From assembly GCF_032463525.1 (NCBI RefSeq), contig NZ_CP135971.1, positions 744,001-808,000 of the forward strand: 64,000 bases of DNA, written 5' to 3'. This document shows positions 8,380 to 15,500 of the stretch, one piece after another. Position numbers and translations under genes: made by a program. Source of the DNA: Pseudomonas sp. DTU_2021_1001937_2_SI_NGA_ILE_001. GTDB lineage: Bacteria; Pseudomonadota; Gammaproteobacteria; Pseudomonadales; Pseudomonadaceae. The first letter of the stretch is position 1; each line of letters begins with the position of its first letter. The notes beneath the pieces were generated by a model that was not told the origin of the DNA, did no database searches, and saw nothing but the letters and a program-made list of their open reading frames with translations.

Positions 8380-8787
8380 ATGTTCAGCCACATCCAGATC
8401 GGCGCGCGTGACCTCCCGCGCATGACCGCCTTTTACGATGCCGTGCTGGCCCCTTTGGGCCTGGTGCGTGCTCCAGATGCCGAAGACTCCGGCCCGCCAG
8501 GGGTCGGCTGGCATAAGCCCGGCACACGCTGGCCGTTTTTCTATGTGCAGTTGCCGTTCAATGGCTTGCCCGCTACCTGGGGCAACGGCGTGCAGGTCAG
8601 CTTCGCCGGCACGTCCCAGCAGCAGGTGCGTGATGCCTGGGCGGCGGCGATGGCGCATGGTGGGGTCGACGAGGGCGAGCCGGGAATTCGCGCACACTAT
8701 GCGCCGGATTACTTCGGTGCCTACTGTCGCGACCCGGAAGGTAACAAGCTGTGCTTCGTGCATGCCGATGATCTGCCGATCGGCTGA
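8380..8787 (+). CDS. VOC (glyoxalase/dioxygenase-fold) family protein
   Basis: A 135-residue single-module VOC protein. It starts with the typical MFSHIQIGARDLPRMTAFYD strand and ends with YFGAYCRDPEGNKLCFVHAD, which carries the usual C-terminal metal/fold motif region. Proteins of this size include glyoxalase-like enzymes, dioxygenases and antibiotic-binding proteins, and the sequence does not decide among them. A CAGCAGGAGTTCGATC site precedes the ATG. It follows the OsmC gene by 64 bp and is followed by a REP-type hairpin region. Confidence 0.83.
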   Translation: MFSHIQIGARDLPRMTAFYDAVLAPLGLVRAPDAEDSGPPGVGWHKPGTRWPFFYVQLPFNGLPATWGNGVQVSFAGTSQQQVRDAWAAAMAHGGVDEGEPGIRAHYAPDYFGAYCRDPEGNKLCFVHADDLPIG

Positions 8788-8810
8788 GATGTACGGCGGT
8801 TCATCGTGTG

Positions 8811-8865
8811 GCAGCGAGCTTGCTCGCAAAAGACCGCATCGCCGCGGCAGGTCTTTTCGCGAGCA
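8811..8865. repeat. REP/REPIN-type palindromic element
   Basis: GCGAGCTTGCTCGC is a compact palindrome. It is followed by AAAAGACC and, after a GC-rich loop, GGTCTTTT, then CGCGAGCAAACCC as a partial inverted copy of the first part. The ensemble is the kind of mobile hairpin repeat common between Pseudomonas genes. It lies between convergent genes and may serve as a transcript end. The repeat family was recognised by eye; copy number elsewhere in the genome was not checked. Confidence 0.75.
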
Positions 8866-8913
8866 AACCCCAACGGTATGAAGGCCTGTGCAGGCCCGGA
8901 CAGCGTGGATGCG

Positions 8914-9144
8914 TCAGGCGTGGCCGTCAGCCACGTCGCGCTCGATTTTCTCGGCCTTGCGTCGCAGCTCTTCAGCCTCCTGCTCCTTGGTGCGCACCGA
9001 GGTCGGGGTAATGGCTTCATCGATGCCGCGGGTCTTGGCCGATGAATCTTCAAGGTCGCGGCGCACCACGTCCACCGGCTTGCCCTCGGCGTCTAGGGCA
9101 CGGCCGGCAGTGTCTGGCTGAGTGTTGCGGTCTTCTGGGGTCAT
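8914..9144 (-). CDS. Small charged hypothetical protein
   Basis: A 76-residue, strongly charged protein with no hydrophobic segment. Its C-terminal half (EQEAEELRRKAEKIERDVADG) should form an amphipathic, possibly coiled-coil helix. I do not recognise a characterised family. The start follows AAGGAGAAGTGCC on the minus strand; a frame extending 25 codons further upstream has no such site. It is a single gene between the REP element and the hybrid-kinase gene. Its size and composition resemble small stress-induced cytoplasmic proteins of pseudomonads, but that is only an impression. Confidence 0.7.
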   Translation of the reverse strand: MTPEDRNTQPDTAGRALDAEGKPVDVVRRDLEDSSAKTRGIDEAITPTSVRTKEQEAEELRRKAEKIERDVADGHA

Positions 9145-9215
9145 GGCACTTCTCCTTGAGGTGTAAAAGATTGGAGAAGGCCGGCAGCCACGAGTTCGGT
9201 CTTTTTTACCCCCGG

Positions 9216-11159
9216 TCAAACCCCAGATAGCAGGCGTTGAACCCGTTCGAGCAGCTCGTGGATCTGGAACGGCTTGATCAGCAGGTCGGTTCCCGCGTCG
9301 AGAAACGCCTGGCGATCAGTAGTCCCGGCGGCGTAGCCGGTCATGTACAGCACGGGCAGGTCGGGACGCAGGCTGCGCGCCTGGCGCGCCAGTTCACGAC
9401 CGCTCATGCGCGGCAGGCCAATGTCGGTGAGCAGCAGGTGGATGCTGTCATTGTCACGCAGCTGTTGCAGTGCGCTGTCGACGTCGCTGCAGGCCAGGCA
9501 TCGATAACCGGCATCTTCCAGCACTTCGGCGACGAACAGGCGCACCGAGGCGATGTCGTCCACCAGCAGCACCAGCTGTCCCGCCCCGCGCTTCGGTGTC
9601 GCCGAAGGCAAAGGTTGCACAGGCACGGGCTCGCGGCTGGCCGGCAGCATGATGGTCACTTCGGTGCCGCGTCCGGACACACTGCGGATACTCGCGTGTC
9701 CACCTGACTGACGGGCAAAGCCATAGATACTCGACAGGCCCAGGCCGGTGCCCTGGCCCAGGGGCTTGGTGGTGAAGAAGGGGTCGAAGACCTTGTCGAG
9801 CAGCGTGTGATCGATACCGGTACCGTCATCGCGTACTGCCAGCGCCACGTAGGTGCCATCGGCCAGGTTGGGGTCGCCACTGGCGTGTGCGGTGTAGGTG
9901 GAAATCCAGATGTGCCCGCCGTGGGGCAGCGCATCGCGGGCATTGATGACCAGGTTGAGCACGGCGTTTTCCAGCTGGCTGGTGTCGACCATCGCTACCG
10001 CCGGATGCATGCTCAGTTCCAGGCCCAGTACGATGCGTTCGCCGATGCTGCGCACCAGCAGCTCTTCCAGTGACAGGATGCGTTCGTTGATGTCCACCGG
10101 GCGCGTGTCCAGCGGCTGCTTGCGGGCGAAGGCCAGCAGCCGTTGGGTCAGGCCGGCGGCACTCATCGCCGAACCCAGCGCAGCCTGGACGTAGAGTGGC
10201 ACCTTTTCCAGGCGCCCGGCGTCCAGGCGTTTCTCGATCAGTTGCAGGCTGGTGATGATACCGGTCAGCAGGTTATTGAAGTCGTGGGCGATGCCGCCGG
10301 TGAGATTGCCCAGGGCGTCCATCTTCTGCACTTGCAGCAGCTGAGCCTCGGTCTGTGCTCGTTCGGCTATCTGCACCGCCAATTGCGTGGTGGCATCGTC
10401 CAGGCGGGCGAGGTGGGCGCGCTCGCGCAGACGGTGCTCGGTAACGTCTTCGACGAACACCAGGCTCAGTGCCGAGGAACGATAAGGGGCAACCTGCCAT
10501 TCGGTTTCACGCAACTGCCCCAGTACCCGCATGTTCAGCGAGCCCTTCCAGCGCTCGCCACAGCCCATGCGCAGGCGCATCTCTTCAAGCATGTCCTGTT
10601 GGCCATCGGCGAAGCAGGCCGACAGCTGCGCGCAGTCGAGGTTGTCCTGGATCAGCTGGGCGAAGGCACCATTGCACTCTTGTACCTTGAGATCGGCATC
10701 CAGCACGGCGATGGGCGCCGAGACATTGAGGAAGATTTCGCGAAACCGCGCCTCGCTCTCGCGCAAGGCGCGCTCGGTGTCGCGTACCCGCAGCAAGGTG
10801 CGCAGGGTCGCCAGCAGCACGTCCGGGTCTACCGGGTGGACCAGATAGGCATCGGCACCGGCATCCAGCCCGGTGATGATGTCGTTGGTCATGATCGACG
10901 CGGCGGACACATGGATGACCGGCAACAGGGTCGTTGCCGGGTCGCTGCGCAGGCGGCGTACGATGTCGAAGCCGCTGATATCGGGCAGGTTGACGTCGAG
11001 AATCAGGGCGTCGGGTTGTTCGCTGGCGATCAGTGCCAGCCCCTCGCCACCGGTGCCAGCTTCCAGTACACGGTAGCCGTGGCTTTCCAGGCGCCGGCGT
11101 AGGGCGTAGCGCGTGGCGGCGTTGTCATCGACGATCAGCAGCCGGCTGTCAGGCTTCAT
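9216..11159 (-). CDS. Hybrid histidine kinase/response regulator (REC-PAS-HisKA-HATPase-REC)
   Basis: A 647-residue soluble kinase. The N-terminal receiver (about 5-120) has its phosphoacceptor at D55 (LILDVNLPDISG). A PAS-like sensor lies at about 132-245. The dimerisation/phosphotransfer helix carries GGIAHDFNNLLTG with H292. The ATPase has NLVINARDAL, DDGTGID and GQGTGLGLSS. A second receiver forms the C-terminus (LLLTDIGLPRMSG, then KPF). No transmembrane segment is seen, so it senses cytoplasmic signals or takes input from the co-transcribed stressosome proteins. In the first receiver the near-invariant Lys is His (YLVHPV, H108). Its start overlaps the end of the preceding kinase gene by 11 bp. 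It is the last gene of the operon and the presumed output. Confidence 0.92.
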   Translation of the reverse strand: MKPDSRLLIVDDNAATRYALRRRLESHGYRVLEAGTGGEGLALIASEQPDALILDVNLPDISGFDIVRRLRSDPATTLLPVIHVSAASIMTNDIITGLDAGADAYLVHPVDPDVLLATLRTLLRVRDTERALRESEARFREIFLNVSAPIAVLDADLKVQECNGAFAQLIQDNLDCAQLSACFADGQQDMLEEMRLRMGCGERWKGSLNMRVLGQLRETEWQVAPYRSSALSLVFVEDVTEHRLRERAHLARLDDATTQLAVQIAERAQTEAQLLQVQKMDALGNLTGGIAHDFNNLLTGIITSLQLIEKRLDAGRLEKVPLYVQAALGSAMSAAGLTQRLLAFARKQPLDTRPVDINERILSLEELLVRSIGERIVLGLELSMHPAVAMVDTSQLENAVLNLVINARDALPHGGHIWISTYTAHASGDPNLADGTYVALAVRDDGTGIDHTLLDKVFDPFFTTKPLGQGTGLGLSSIYGFARQSGGHASIRSVSGRGTEVTIMLPASREPVPVQPLPSATPKRGAGQLVLLVDDIASVRLFVAEVLEDAGYRCLACSDVDSALQQLRDNDSIHLLLTDIGLPRMSGRELARQARSLRPDLPVLYMTGYAAGTTDRQAFLDAGTDLLIKPFQIHELLERVQRLLSGV

Positions 11160-12009
11160 CGGCCGTCTCCGTGGCCAGCGCCAGCGGAATGATCACGTAG
11201 AAGCACGAGCCAACGCCTGGGGTGCTGTCGACGCCGACTTCGCCACCGAGCAGTTCTGCGAAGCGCTTGCACAGCGACAGGCCCAGACCGGTGCCACGCA
11301 ATTTCTTCTGCAGCGGCGAGTCCACCTGGGAGAAGTCTTCGAACAGCTTGTCGTGCAACTGCGGGTCGATGCCGATGCCGGTATCGCTGACCGCGAAGCG
11401 CACCCGTTCCCCGCCTTCCAGGCGTGCAGACACCCGCACTTCGCCCTGGGTGGTGAACTTCAGCGAGTTGGAAATGAAGTTGCGCAGGATCTGCGCCAGC
11501 TTCTTGTCGTCGGTGAACAGCGCCGGCAGGCCCTCCGGCGCTTCGAAGATCAGGTCGACATTGGTGGCATCGACGATGGGCCTGAACATGCCACGCAGGG
11601 CGGCGAACAGATCGAACATGTCGAACCAGGCCGGCGAGATGGATATGCGCCCGGCCTCGATCTTGGCCAGGTCCAGCAGGTCATCCACCATATCGCTCAA
11701 CTCGCGGGCAGCGGTACTGACGAACGCGACCTGCTTGTGCTGTTCGGGGCTCAGCGGGCCGTCCAGTTCGTCGGCCAGCAGGCTGGTGATGCTCAGGATC
11801 GAGCCCAGCGGCGTGCGGAACTCGTGGCTCATGTACGACAGGAAACGACTCTTGAGATCCGAAGCCTCGCGCAACTGCTCGGCCTGGGTGTCCAGCTCGG
11901 CATACAGCGCCAGCACGCCCTGGTTGGTTTCATCCAGTTCGGCGCGCAGCGCTGCGTTTTCCTGTTGCAGGCGACAGAGCAGGGCAGCCTGCTCGTTGAG
12001 ATCACTCAT
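11149..12009 (-). CDS. Soluble sensor histidine kinase
   Basis: A 286-residue kinase. A short N-terminal coiled coil (about 5-50, LLCRLQQENAALRAELDET) leads to a HisKA domain with SYMSHEFRTPLGS, where H62 is the phosphoacceptor. The HATPase domain follows (NFISNSLKFT, SDTGIGID, GTGLGLSLCKRF). There is no membrane segment and no receiver. It sits between the RsbX-like gene (8-bp overlap) and the hybrid kinase gene (11-bp overlap). The likely reading is that it is switched by the stressosome cascade and passes phosphate to a receiver of the neighbouring hybrid protein. The order RsbRST-X-kinase recalls stressosome operons described in Vibrio. Confidence 0.92.
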   Translation of the reverse strand: MSDLNEQAALLCRLQQENAALRAELDETNQGVLALYAELDTQAEQLREASDLKSRFLSYMSHEFRTPLGSILSITSLLADELDGPLSPEQHKQVAFVSTAARELSDMVDDLLDLAKIEAGRISISPAWFDMFDLFAALRGMFRPIVDATNVDLIFEAPEGLPALFTDDKKLAQILRNFISNSLKFTTQGEVRVSARLEGGERVRFAVSDTGIGIDPQLHDKLFEDFSQVDSPLQKKLRGTGLGLSLCKRFAELLGGEVGVDSTPGVGSCFYVIIPLALATETADEA

Positions 12010-13012
12010 GAGGGTCCTCCAGGTTCAGCACCAATACGGTCACGTCGTCACGGCCACGGCAGAAGTCCCGGTGCAGGATGCTGGCGATGACGGCGGGGTG
12101 GCGATGCACCAGGCCGGGATAGTCCTGCAGATTCCAGCGTGACTGCAGGCCGTCGCTGTACAGGATCAGCCGATGAGCGCCGACCGGTTGGTAATCGAAG
12201 CTTTGCGACTTGCGGTATTGCACGCCGACGATGCCCGGATGCGAGGCCAGGCCGCGGGCGCGCTCGGCATTGATCAGGCTGGCGCCGATGTTGCCGATCC
12301 CGGTGTAGGTCAGCTGCCCGGCGCGGTACTGGGCGAAGGCCGCCGCACCGCCACGTGTCGAGGTCATGGCCTGGTGCAGGCTGTCCATCAACCGGCCCGG
12401 TGCCTGGAAGGGCGCCTGGGCGAACGCTTGCTCGCCGGCGCGGGCGGCCTGTTCGGCCTCCTCGCCGTGGCCCAGGCCGTCGATGACCAGAGCGCTGAAA
12501 TCCTGGCCCTGCCAGGTCAGGTGCCAGACATCGCCGCAGGCCGGGGCATCGTGCAGGGCGCGCTGCACGACGCCGAACGGCAGGTCGGCGTCGGTATCGT
12601 CACGTCGCTGTACCCGTGCCAGCAACACGGCGCCGCGGTGGTCGGCATAGGCGTCGAAAACGCTGGCCATGCGCATCAGCGCGCCGAGGCCGATGCCCTG
12701 GGTGCCGCCGGTGGAAAAACCATCGGCCAGGCAGGTGTCCAGGTCGAAGCCCTGGGCGCGATCCACCGATTGCAGTTCGATGGCGAAGCCAGTCGGTCGG
12801 GGCAGAGCGCGCAGGTGCAGCTCGCCGTGTCCCGCGTGCTTGAGCAGGTTGCTGGCCATTTCGGTGGCCAGCAGTGCAACGCGTCCGGCATCGGTTTCGT
12901 CCAGCCCGTGCGCCTGGGCCAGGCCCTGCGCCACGCGGCGGGCATGGCCGACCTGGCTGCTTTCCTGAATGGGCAGAACCTGCGTTTGGGTGCCGCTGAT
13001 CGTCATGTCCAT
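12002..13012 (-). CDS. RsbX-like phosphatase with N-terminal anti-sigma-type ATPase domain
   Basis: A 336-residue two-domain protein. The first about 135 residues are a GHKL ATPase of the anti-sigma-factor class (LLATEMASNLLKHAGHG as N-box, GTQGIGLGALMRMAS as ATP lid). The rest is a PP2C/SpoIIE-type Ser/Thr phosphatase with metal motifs VIDGLGHGEEAE and GRDDVTVLV. In Bacillus, RsbX removes phosphates from RsbS and RsbR to reset the stressosome. Here the reset enzyme carries an extra kinase-like domain. It overlaps the RsbT-like gene by 10 bp and the sensor kinase gene by 8 bp. Whether the N-terminal domain still binds ATP or acts as a kinase is unknown. Confidence 0.88.
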   Translation of the reverse strand: MDMTISGTQTQVLPIQESSQVGHARRVAQGLAQAHGLDETDAGRVALLATEMASNLLKHAGHGELHLRALPRPTGFAIELQSVDRAQGFDLDTCLADGFSTGGTQGIGLGALMRMASVFDAYADHRGAVLLARVQRRDDTDADLPFGVVQRALHDAPACGDVWHLTWQGQDFSALVIDGLGHGEEAEQAARAGEQAFAQAPFQAPGRLMDSLHQAMTSTRGGAAAFAQYRAGQLTYTGIGNIGASLINAERARGLASHPGIVGVQYRKSQSFDYQPVGAHRLILYSDGLQSRWNLQDYPGLVHRHPAVIASILHRDFCRGRDDVTVLVLNLEDPHE

Positions 13013-13407
13013 CGGGTAATCGTGACTCGCGTGCCCTGGCCAGGGGCGGTGTCCAGTTCGAATTCGTCAACCAGCCGGCGGGCACCGGTCAGGCCCAGGC
13101 CCAGGCCGCCGCCGGAGGTCCAGCCATCGGTGAGGGCCAGCTGGATGTCGGGTATGCCCGGCCCCTCGTCACGGAAGGTCAGGCGCAGCCCGACCCGGGT
13201 GCTGTCTTCGAGGATCTGCCAGTCCATGTCGCCACCGCCGCCGTAGATCACCGTATTGCGGGCCAGCTCGCTGACTGCAGTGACCATCTTGGTCAGATCG
13301 ACCAGGCGCATGCCGCATTCGGTGGCCAGCTTGCGCGCCACCTGGCGGGCCAGGACCACATCCTGTTCGACGCGTACCGCCTGGGTACCGCTGCTGCGTT
13401 CGATCAT
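13003..13407 (-). CDS. rsbT: RsbT-like serine/threonine kinase (switch kinase of stressosome)
   Basis: A 134-residue single-domain GHKL kinase matching RsbT in length and motifs: N-box VSELARNTVIYGGGG, G1 box FRDEGPGIPD, G2 box GGGLGLGLTGARRLVDEF. In the known system RsbT phosphorylates RsbS and RsbR, leaves the stressosome and activates a downstream effector. No RsbU phosphatase or sigma factor is encoded in this operon; histidine kinases follow instead. It overlaps the STAS gene by 4 bp and the RsbX-like gene by 10 bp, so expression is tightly coupled. Confidence 0.9.
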   Translation of the reverse strand: MIERSSGTQAVRVEQDVVLARQVARKLATECGMRLVDLTKMVTAVSELARNTVIYGGGGDMDWQILEDSTRVGLRLTFRDEGPGIPDIQLALTDGWTSGGGLGLGLTGARRLVDEFELDTAPGQGTRVTITRWT

Positions 13408-13766
13408 CGCTGCGCCACCCGTTCGCGCAAGCGCTGCATGCCGCGCTCCACGGTCAGGGCGGTGCTGACGCCGGGCAGGTTCATGCCCAGTTCCACCAGG
13501 GTGATGGCTACGGCCGGCTGCATGCCGACCAGCATGGTTTCGGCATCCATGATGCGCGACAGGCCGGAGATGGTGCCGATCATGCGGCCGATGAACGAGT
13601 CGACCATGTCCAGCGCCGAGATGTCGATCAGCACACCACGCGCCGAGGTACGGCTGATGAGGTCGGCCAGGTCGTTCTGCAGGTTGAGGGCCAGCTGGTC
13701 ATGCATGTCGACCTGAATGGTCACCAGCAGGAACTCGCCCATGCGCAGGATGGGGATTCTATCCAT
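13404..13766 (-). CDS. rsbS: RsbS-like STAS-domain stressosome scaffold
   Basis: A 120-residue STAS-only protein. The loop DISALDMVDSFIGRMIGT contains the conserved serine (S57) that RsbT phosphorylates in Bacillus RsbS (DSFIGR motif). The core strand VLIDIS and the C-terminal helix are typical. The ATG is chosen because it leaves 4 bp after the RsbR-like stop and has AAAGGCC upstream. An in-frame GTG 30 bp earlier would overlap the RsbR-like gene. With RsbR-like proteins it should build the icosahedral stressosome core that holds RsbT inactive. Confidence 0.91.
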   Translation of the reverse strand: MDRIPILRMGEFLLVTIQVDMHDQLALNLQNDLADLISRTSARGVLIDISALDMVDSFIGRMIGTISGLSRIMDAETMLVGMQPAVAITLVELGMNLPGVSTALTVERGMQRLRERVAQR

Positions 13767-13770
13767 GGGT

Positions 13771-14622
13771 TCAGGCCTTTTTGTCGAGAACGACACCCTG
13801 GCGGGTCAGCGCCAGCTTCAGCGCATCGGCGAGGTTGGCCTTGGTGATCACCCCTTGCAGGTCGACGCCTAGGTGCACGATGGTCTGGGCAATCTGTGGC
13901 CGCACGCCGCTGATGATGCAGTCGGCGCCCATCAGGCGGATCGCGGTAATGGTCTTGAGCAGGTGCTGGGCCACCAGCGTATCTACGGTGGGCACGCCGG
14001 TGATGTCGATGATGGCGATTTCCGAGCCGGTGTCGACGATGCGTTGCAGTAGCGATTCCATGACCATCTGCGTACGCTGCGAGTCCAGGGTGCCGATCAT
14101 CGGCAGCGCCAGTACGCCATCCCAGAGCTTGACCACCGGGGTAGACAGCTCGAGCAGCTCTTCCTGCTGACGCTTGATGACGGCTTCGCGGGACTTCTGG
14201 AAGGTGGCGATGGTGTGCAGGCCGAAGGCATCGAACAGCTCGGAGACTTCCCAGAGCTGCTCGGCCAGTTGCTCGGGCTCATTCTGGTAGTGCTTCTGCA
14301 GCAGGCTGAACAGTGGGCCCTTGAGGGCAAAGATGAAGCTCGCCGTCTGCTGCGAGTCATGGCCGAGCAACGCGCGGCTGGCCGAGAGCTTCTCCAGGAA
14401 CTGGCGAATCGGCGCCCACTGCGCGGCGGCCAGGTTGATGTCGGCGCCACTTTCCAGTGCGCTGGTGAACAGGGTGAGGAATTCGGCGGTCTGTTGCGAC
14501 AGATCTTGCTCTTTGATGTTGCGCCCGGCGCCGCTCTTGCGCAGCCCCACGGTCCATTCGTCCAGCAGTTGCGGGTGTTTGTTACGGATCGCCTCGATGG
14601 TGCCGACCTGCATTACCGCCAT
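13771..14622 (-). CDS. RsbR-like co-antagonist (sensor plus STAS domain)
   Basis: A 283-residue stressosome subunit. A helical N-terminal sensor region fills about residues 1-155 and resembles the non-haem globin-like RsbR domains. A helical linker and a STAS domain follow (about 165-275), with DITGVPTVDT (T212) and LGVDLQGVITKANL. In Bacillus RsbR the STAS domain carries two phosphorylated threonines; here the first region keeps Thr, while a Ser sits in IISGVRP. The start has GGGAG ten bases upstream; earlier in-frame ATGs lack this. It is the first gene of the six-gene operon, as in other rsbRST modules. The signal sensed is not evident. Confidence 0.9.
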   Translation of the reverse strand: MAVMQVGTIEAIRNKHPQLLDEWTVGLRKSGAGRNIKEQDLSQQTAEFLTLFTSALESGADINLAAAQWAPIRQFLEKLSASRALLGHDSQQTASFIFALKGPLFSLLQKHYQNEPEQLAEQLWEVSELFDAFGLHTIATFQKSREAVIKRQQEELLELSTPVVKLWDGVLALPMIGTLDSQRTQMVMESLLQRIVDTGSEIAIIDITGVPTVDTLVAQHLLKTITAIRLMGADCIISGVRPQIAQTIVHLGVDLQGVITKANLADALKLALTRQGVVLDKKA

Positions 14623-14926
14623 GTGACATGCTCCCGAAATATTGAACGCCGGCTCCCCATATAAAGTCCGGCGTAAGGCTCGCTGTGTGCGAAAGCCCGG
14701 GCGCTGGCTCATGCAGCGCTCCTCGGCCTTTCGTACAGAGGTTACAGACCCCAAGGGTTCAAAATAGTTGAAACAACTGTATCAAAGTCGCAGAAATAAA
14801 GGGTTTGACAGCCATGACCAGCTGTGATGGCCATTAAATGGCATGCGCGGGCAAGTATACGCTTGAACCGTGTCGGGTCGCTGCGGTCATTGGCGTTGCC
14901 CCTCTGAATTTACGGAAGCGTTGCGC
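14623..14926. promoter_or_regulatory. 304-bp divergent intergenic region upstream of the stressosome operon
   Basis: No gene is visible. On the minus strand, shortly before rsbR, a 7-bp inverted repeat (ACGCCGG at 14646-14652, CCGGCGT at 14668-14674, 15-nt loop) could form a hairpin in the 5' leader. AGTTG-AAA-CAACT (14766-14778) is a perfect short palindrome that could bind a regulator. A TTGACA hexamer at 14805-14810 reads toward the plus-strand gene but lacks a well-spaced -10 partner. Promoters for both directions must lie here; their exact positions are not resolved. Confidence 0.5.
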
Positions 14927-15487
14927 ATGAACGAAGACGAACAGTACATCGCCGACTCGATCCGCCTGTGGGTATGGTCGGGCTATTACTCGGCAGAAGA
15001 AATGGACGAAATGGTCGATGACGTCCTCGACGGGGAGTGCGACGTGGCCATGCTCAAGGGCCTGATCGCTCCTGAGCTGCAGCGCAAGCGCGAAGCCGAG
15101 CGGCATTGGCCGGCCAAGACCGACTGCGAGCGGCTCGACGCGCTGTTCGAGCAGTTGCATGAAGAAGGCATATGCGCCCTGGACAATGCCGGCTACACCA
15201 TGTCGGACGGCTTCGCGGAGATTGCCGAGGCGTTGCATGAGGCGCCCGAGGGACACTATCACGGCTACTGCTTCTACCACGGCCAGGACATCGAAAGGTC
15301 GATTCAGGAAGGCGGTCTGATGCTCGCCTTCGGTGCCATGAGCGATGACCCTGAGCAGGCCTTGCAGGTGGCCCAGCGCATCGGCCAGTTGTGCCGCGCG
15401 GCGGGCTTCGAGGTGCACTGGGACGGCAGCGTGAAGCAGCGCATCGACCTGGTCGGCTTCACCTGGCAGCGCCGCCACCTGCACTGA
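14927..15487 (+). CDS. Hypothetical protein resembling the DUF6891 group
   Basis: A 186-residue acidic, soluble protein with no signal peptide or membrane segment. It opens with EDEQYIADSIRLWVWSGYYS and has an aromatic/His stretch in the middle (EGHYHGYCFYHGQDIERSI). It resembles uncharacterised proteins annotated as DUF6891, for which I know no function. The start is the ATG giving MNEDEQ; an in-frame ATG 57 bp upstream lacks a plausible ribosome-binding site. It is a single-gene unit facing the MFS gene, with only 13 bp between the two stop codons. Confidence 0.75.
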   Translation: MNEDEQYIADSIRLWVWSGYYSAEEMDEMVDDVLDGECDVAMLKGLIAPELQRKREAERHWPAKTDCERLDALFEQLHEEGICALDNAGYTMSDGFAEIAEALHEAPEGHYHGYCFYHGQDIERSIQEGGLMLAFGAMSDDPEQALQVAQRIGQLCRAAGFEVHWDGSVKQRIDLVGFTWQRRHLH

Positions 15488-15500
15488 ATGCTGGGGCGGC

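Noticed and set aside
14805..14837. A sigma-70 promoter with TTGACA toward the DUF6891-like gene
   Set aside because: No acceptable -10 hexamer occurs at 16-18 bp spacing; the nearest candidate is about 21 bp away.
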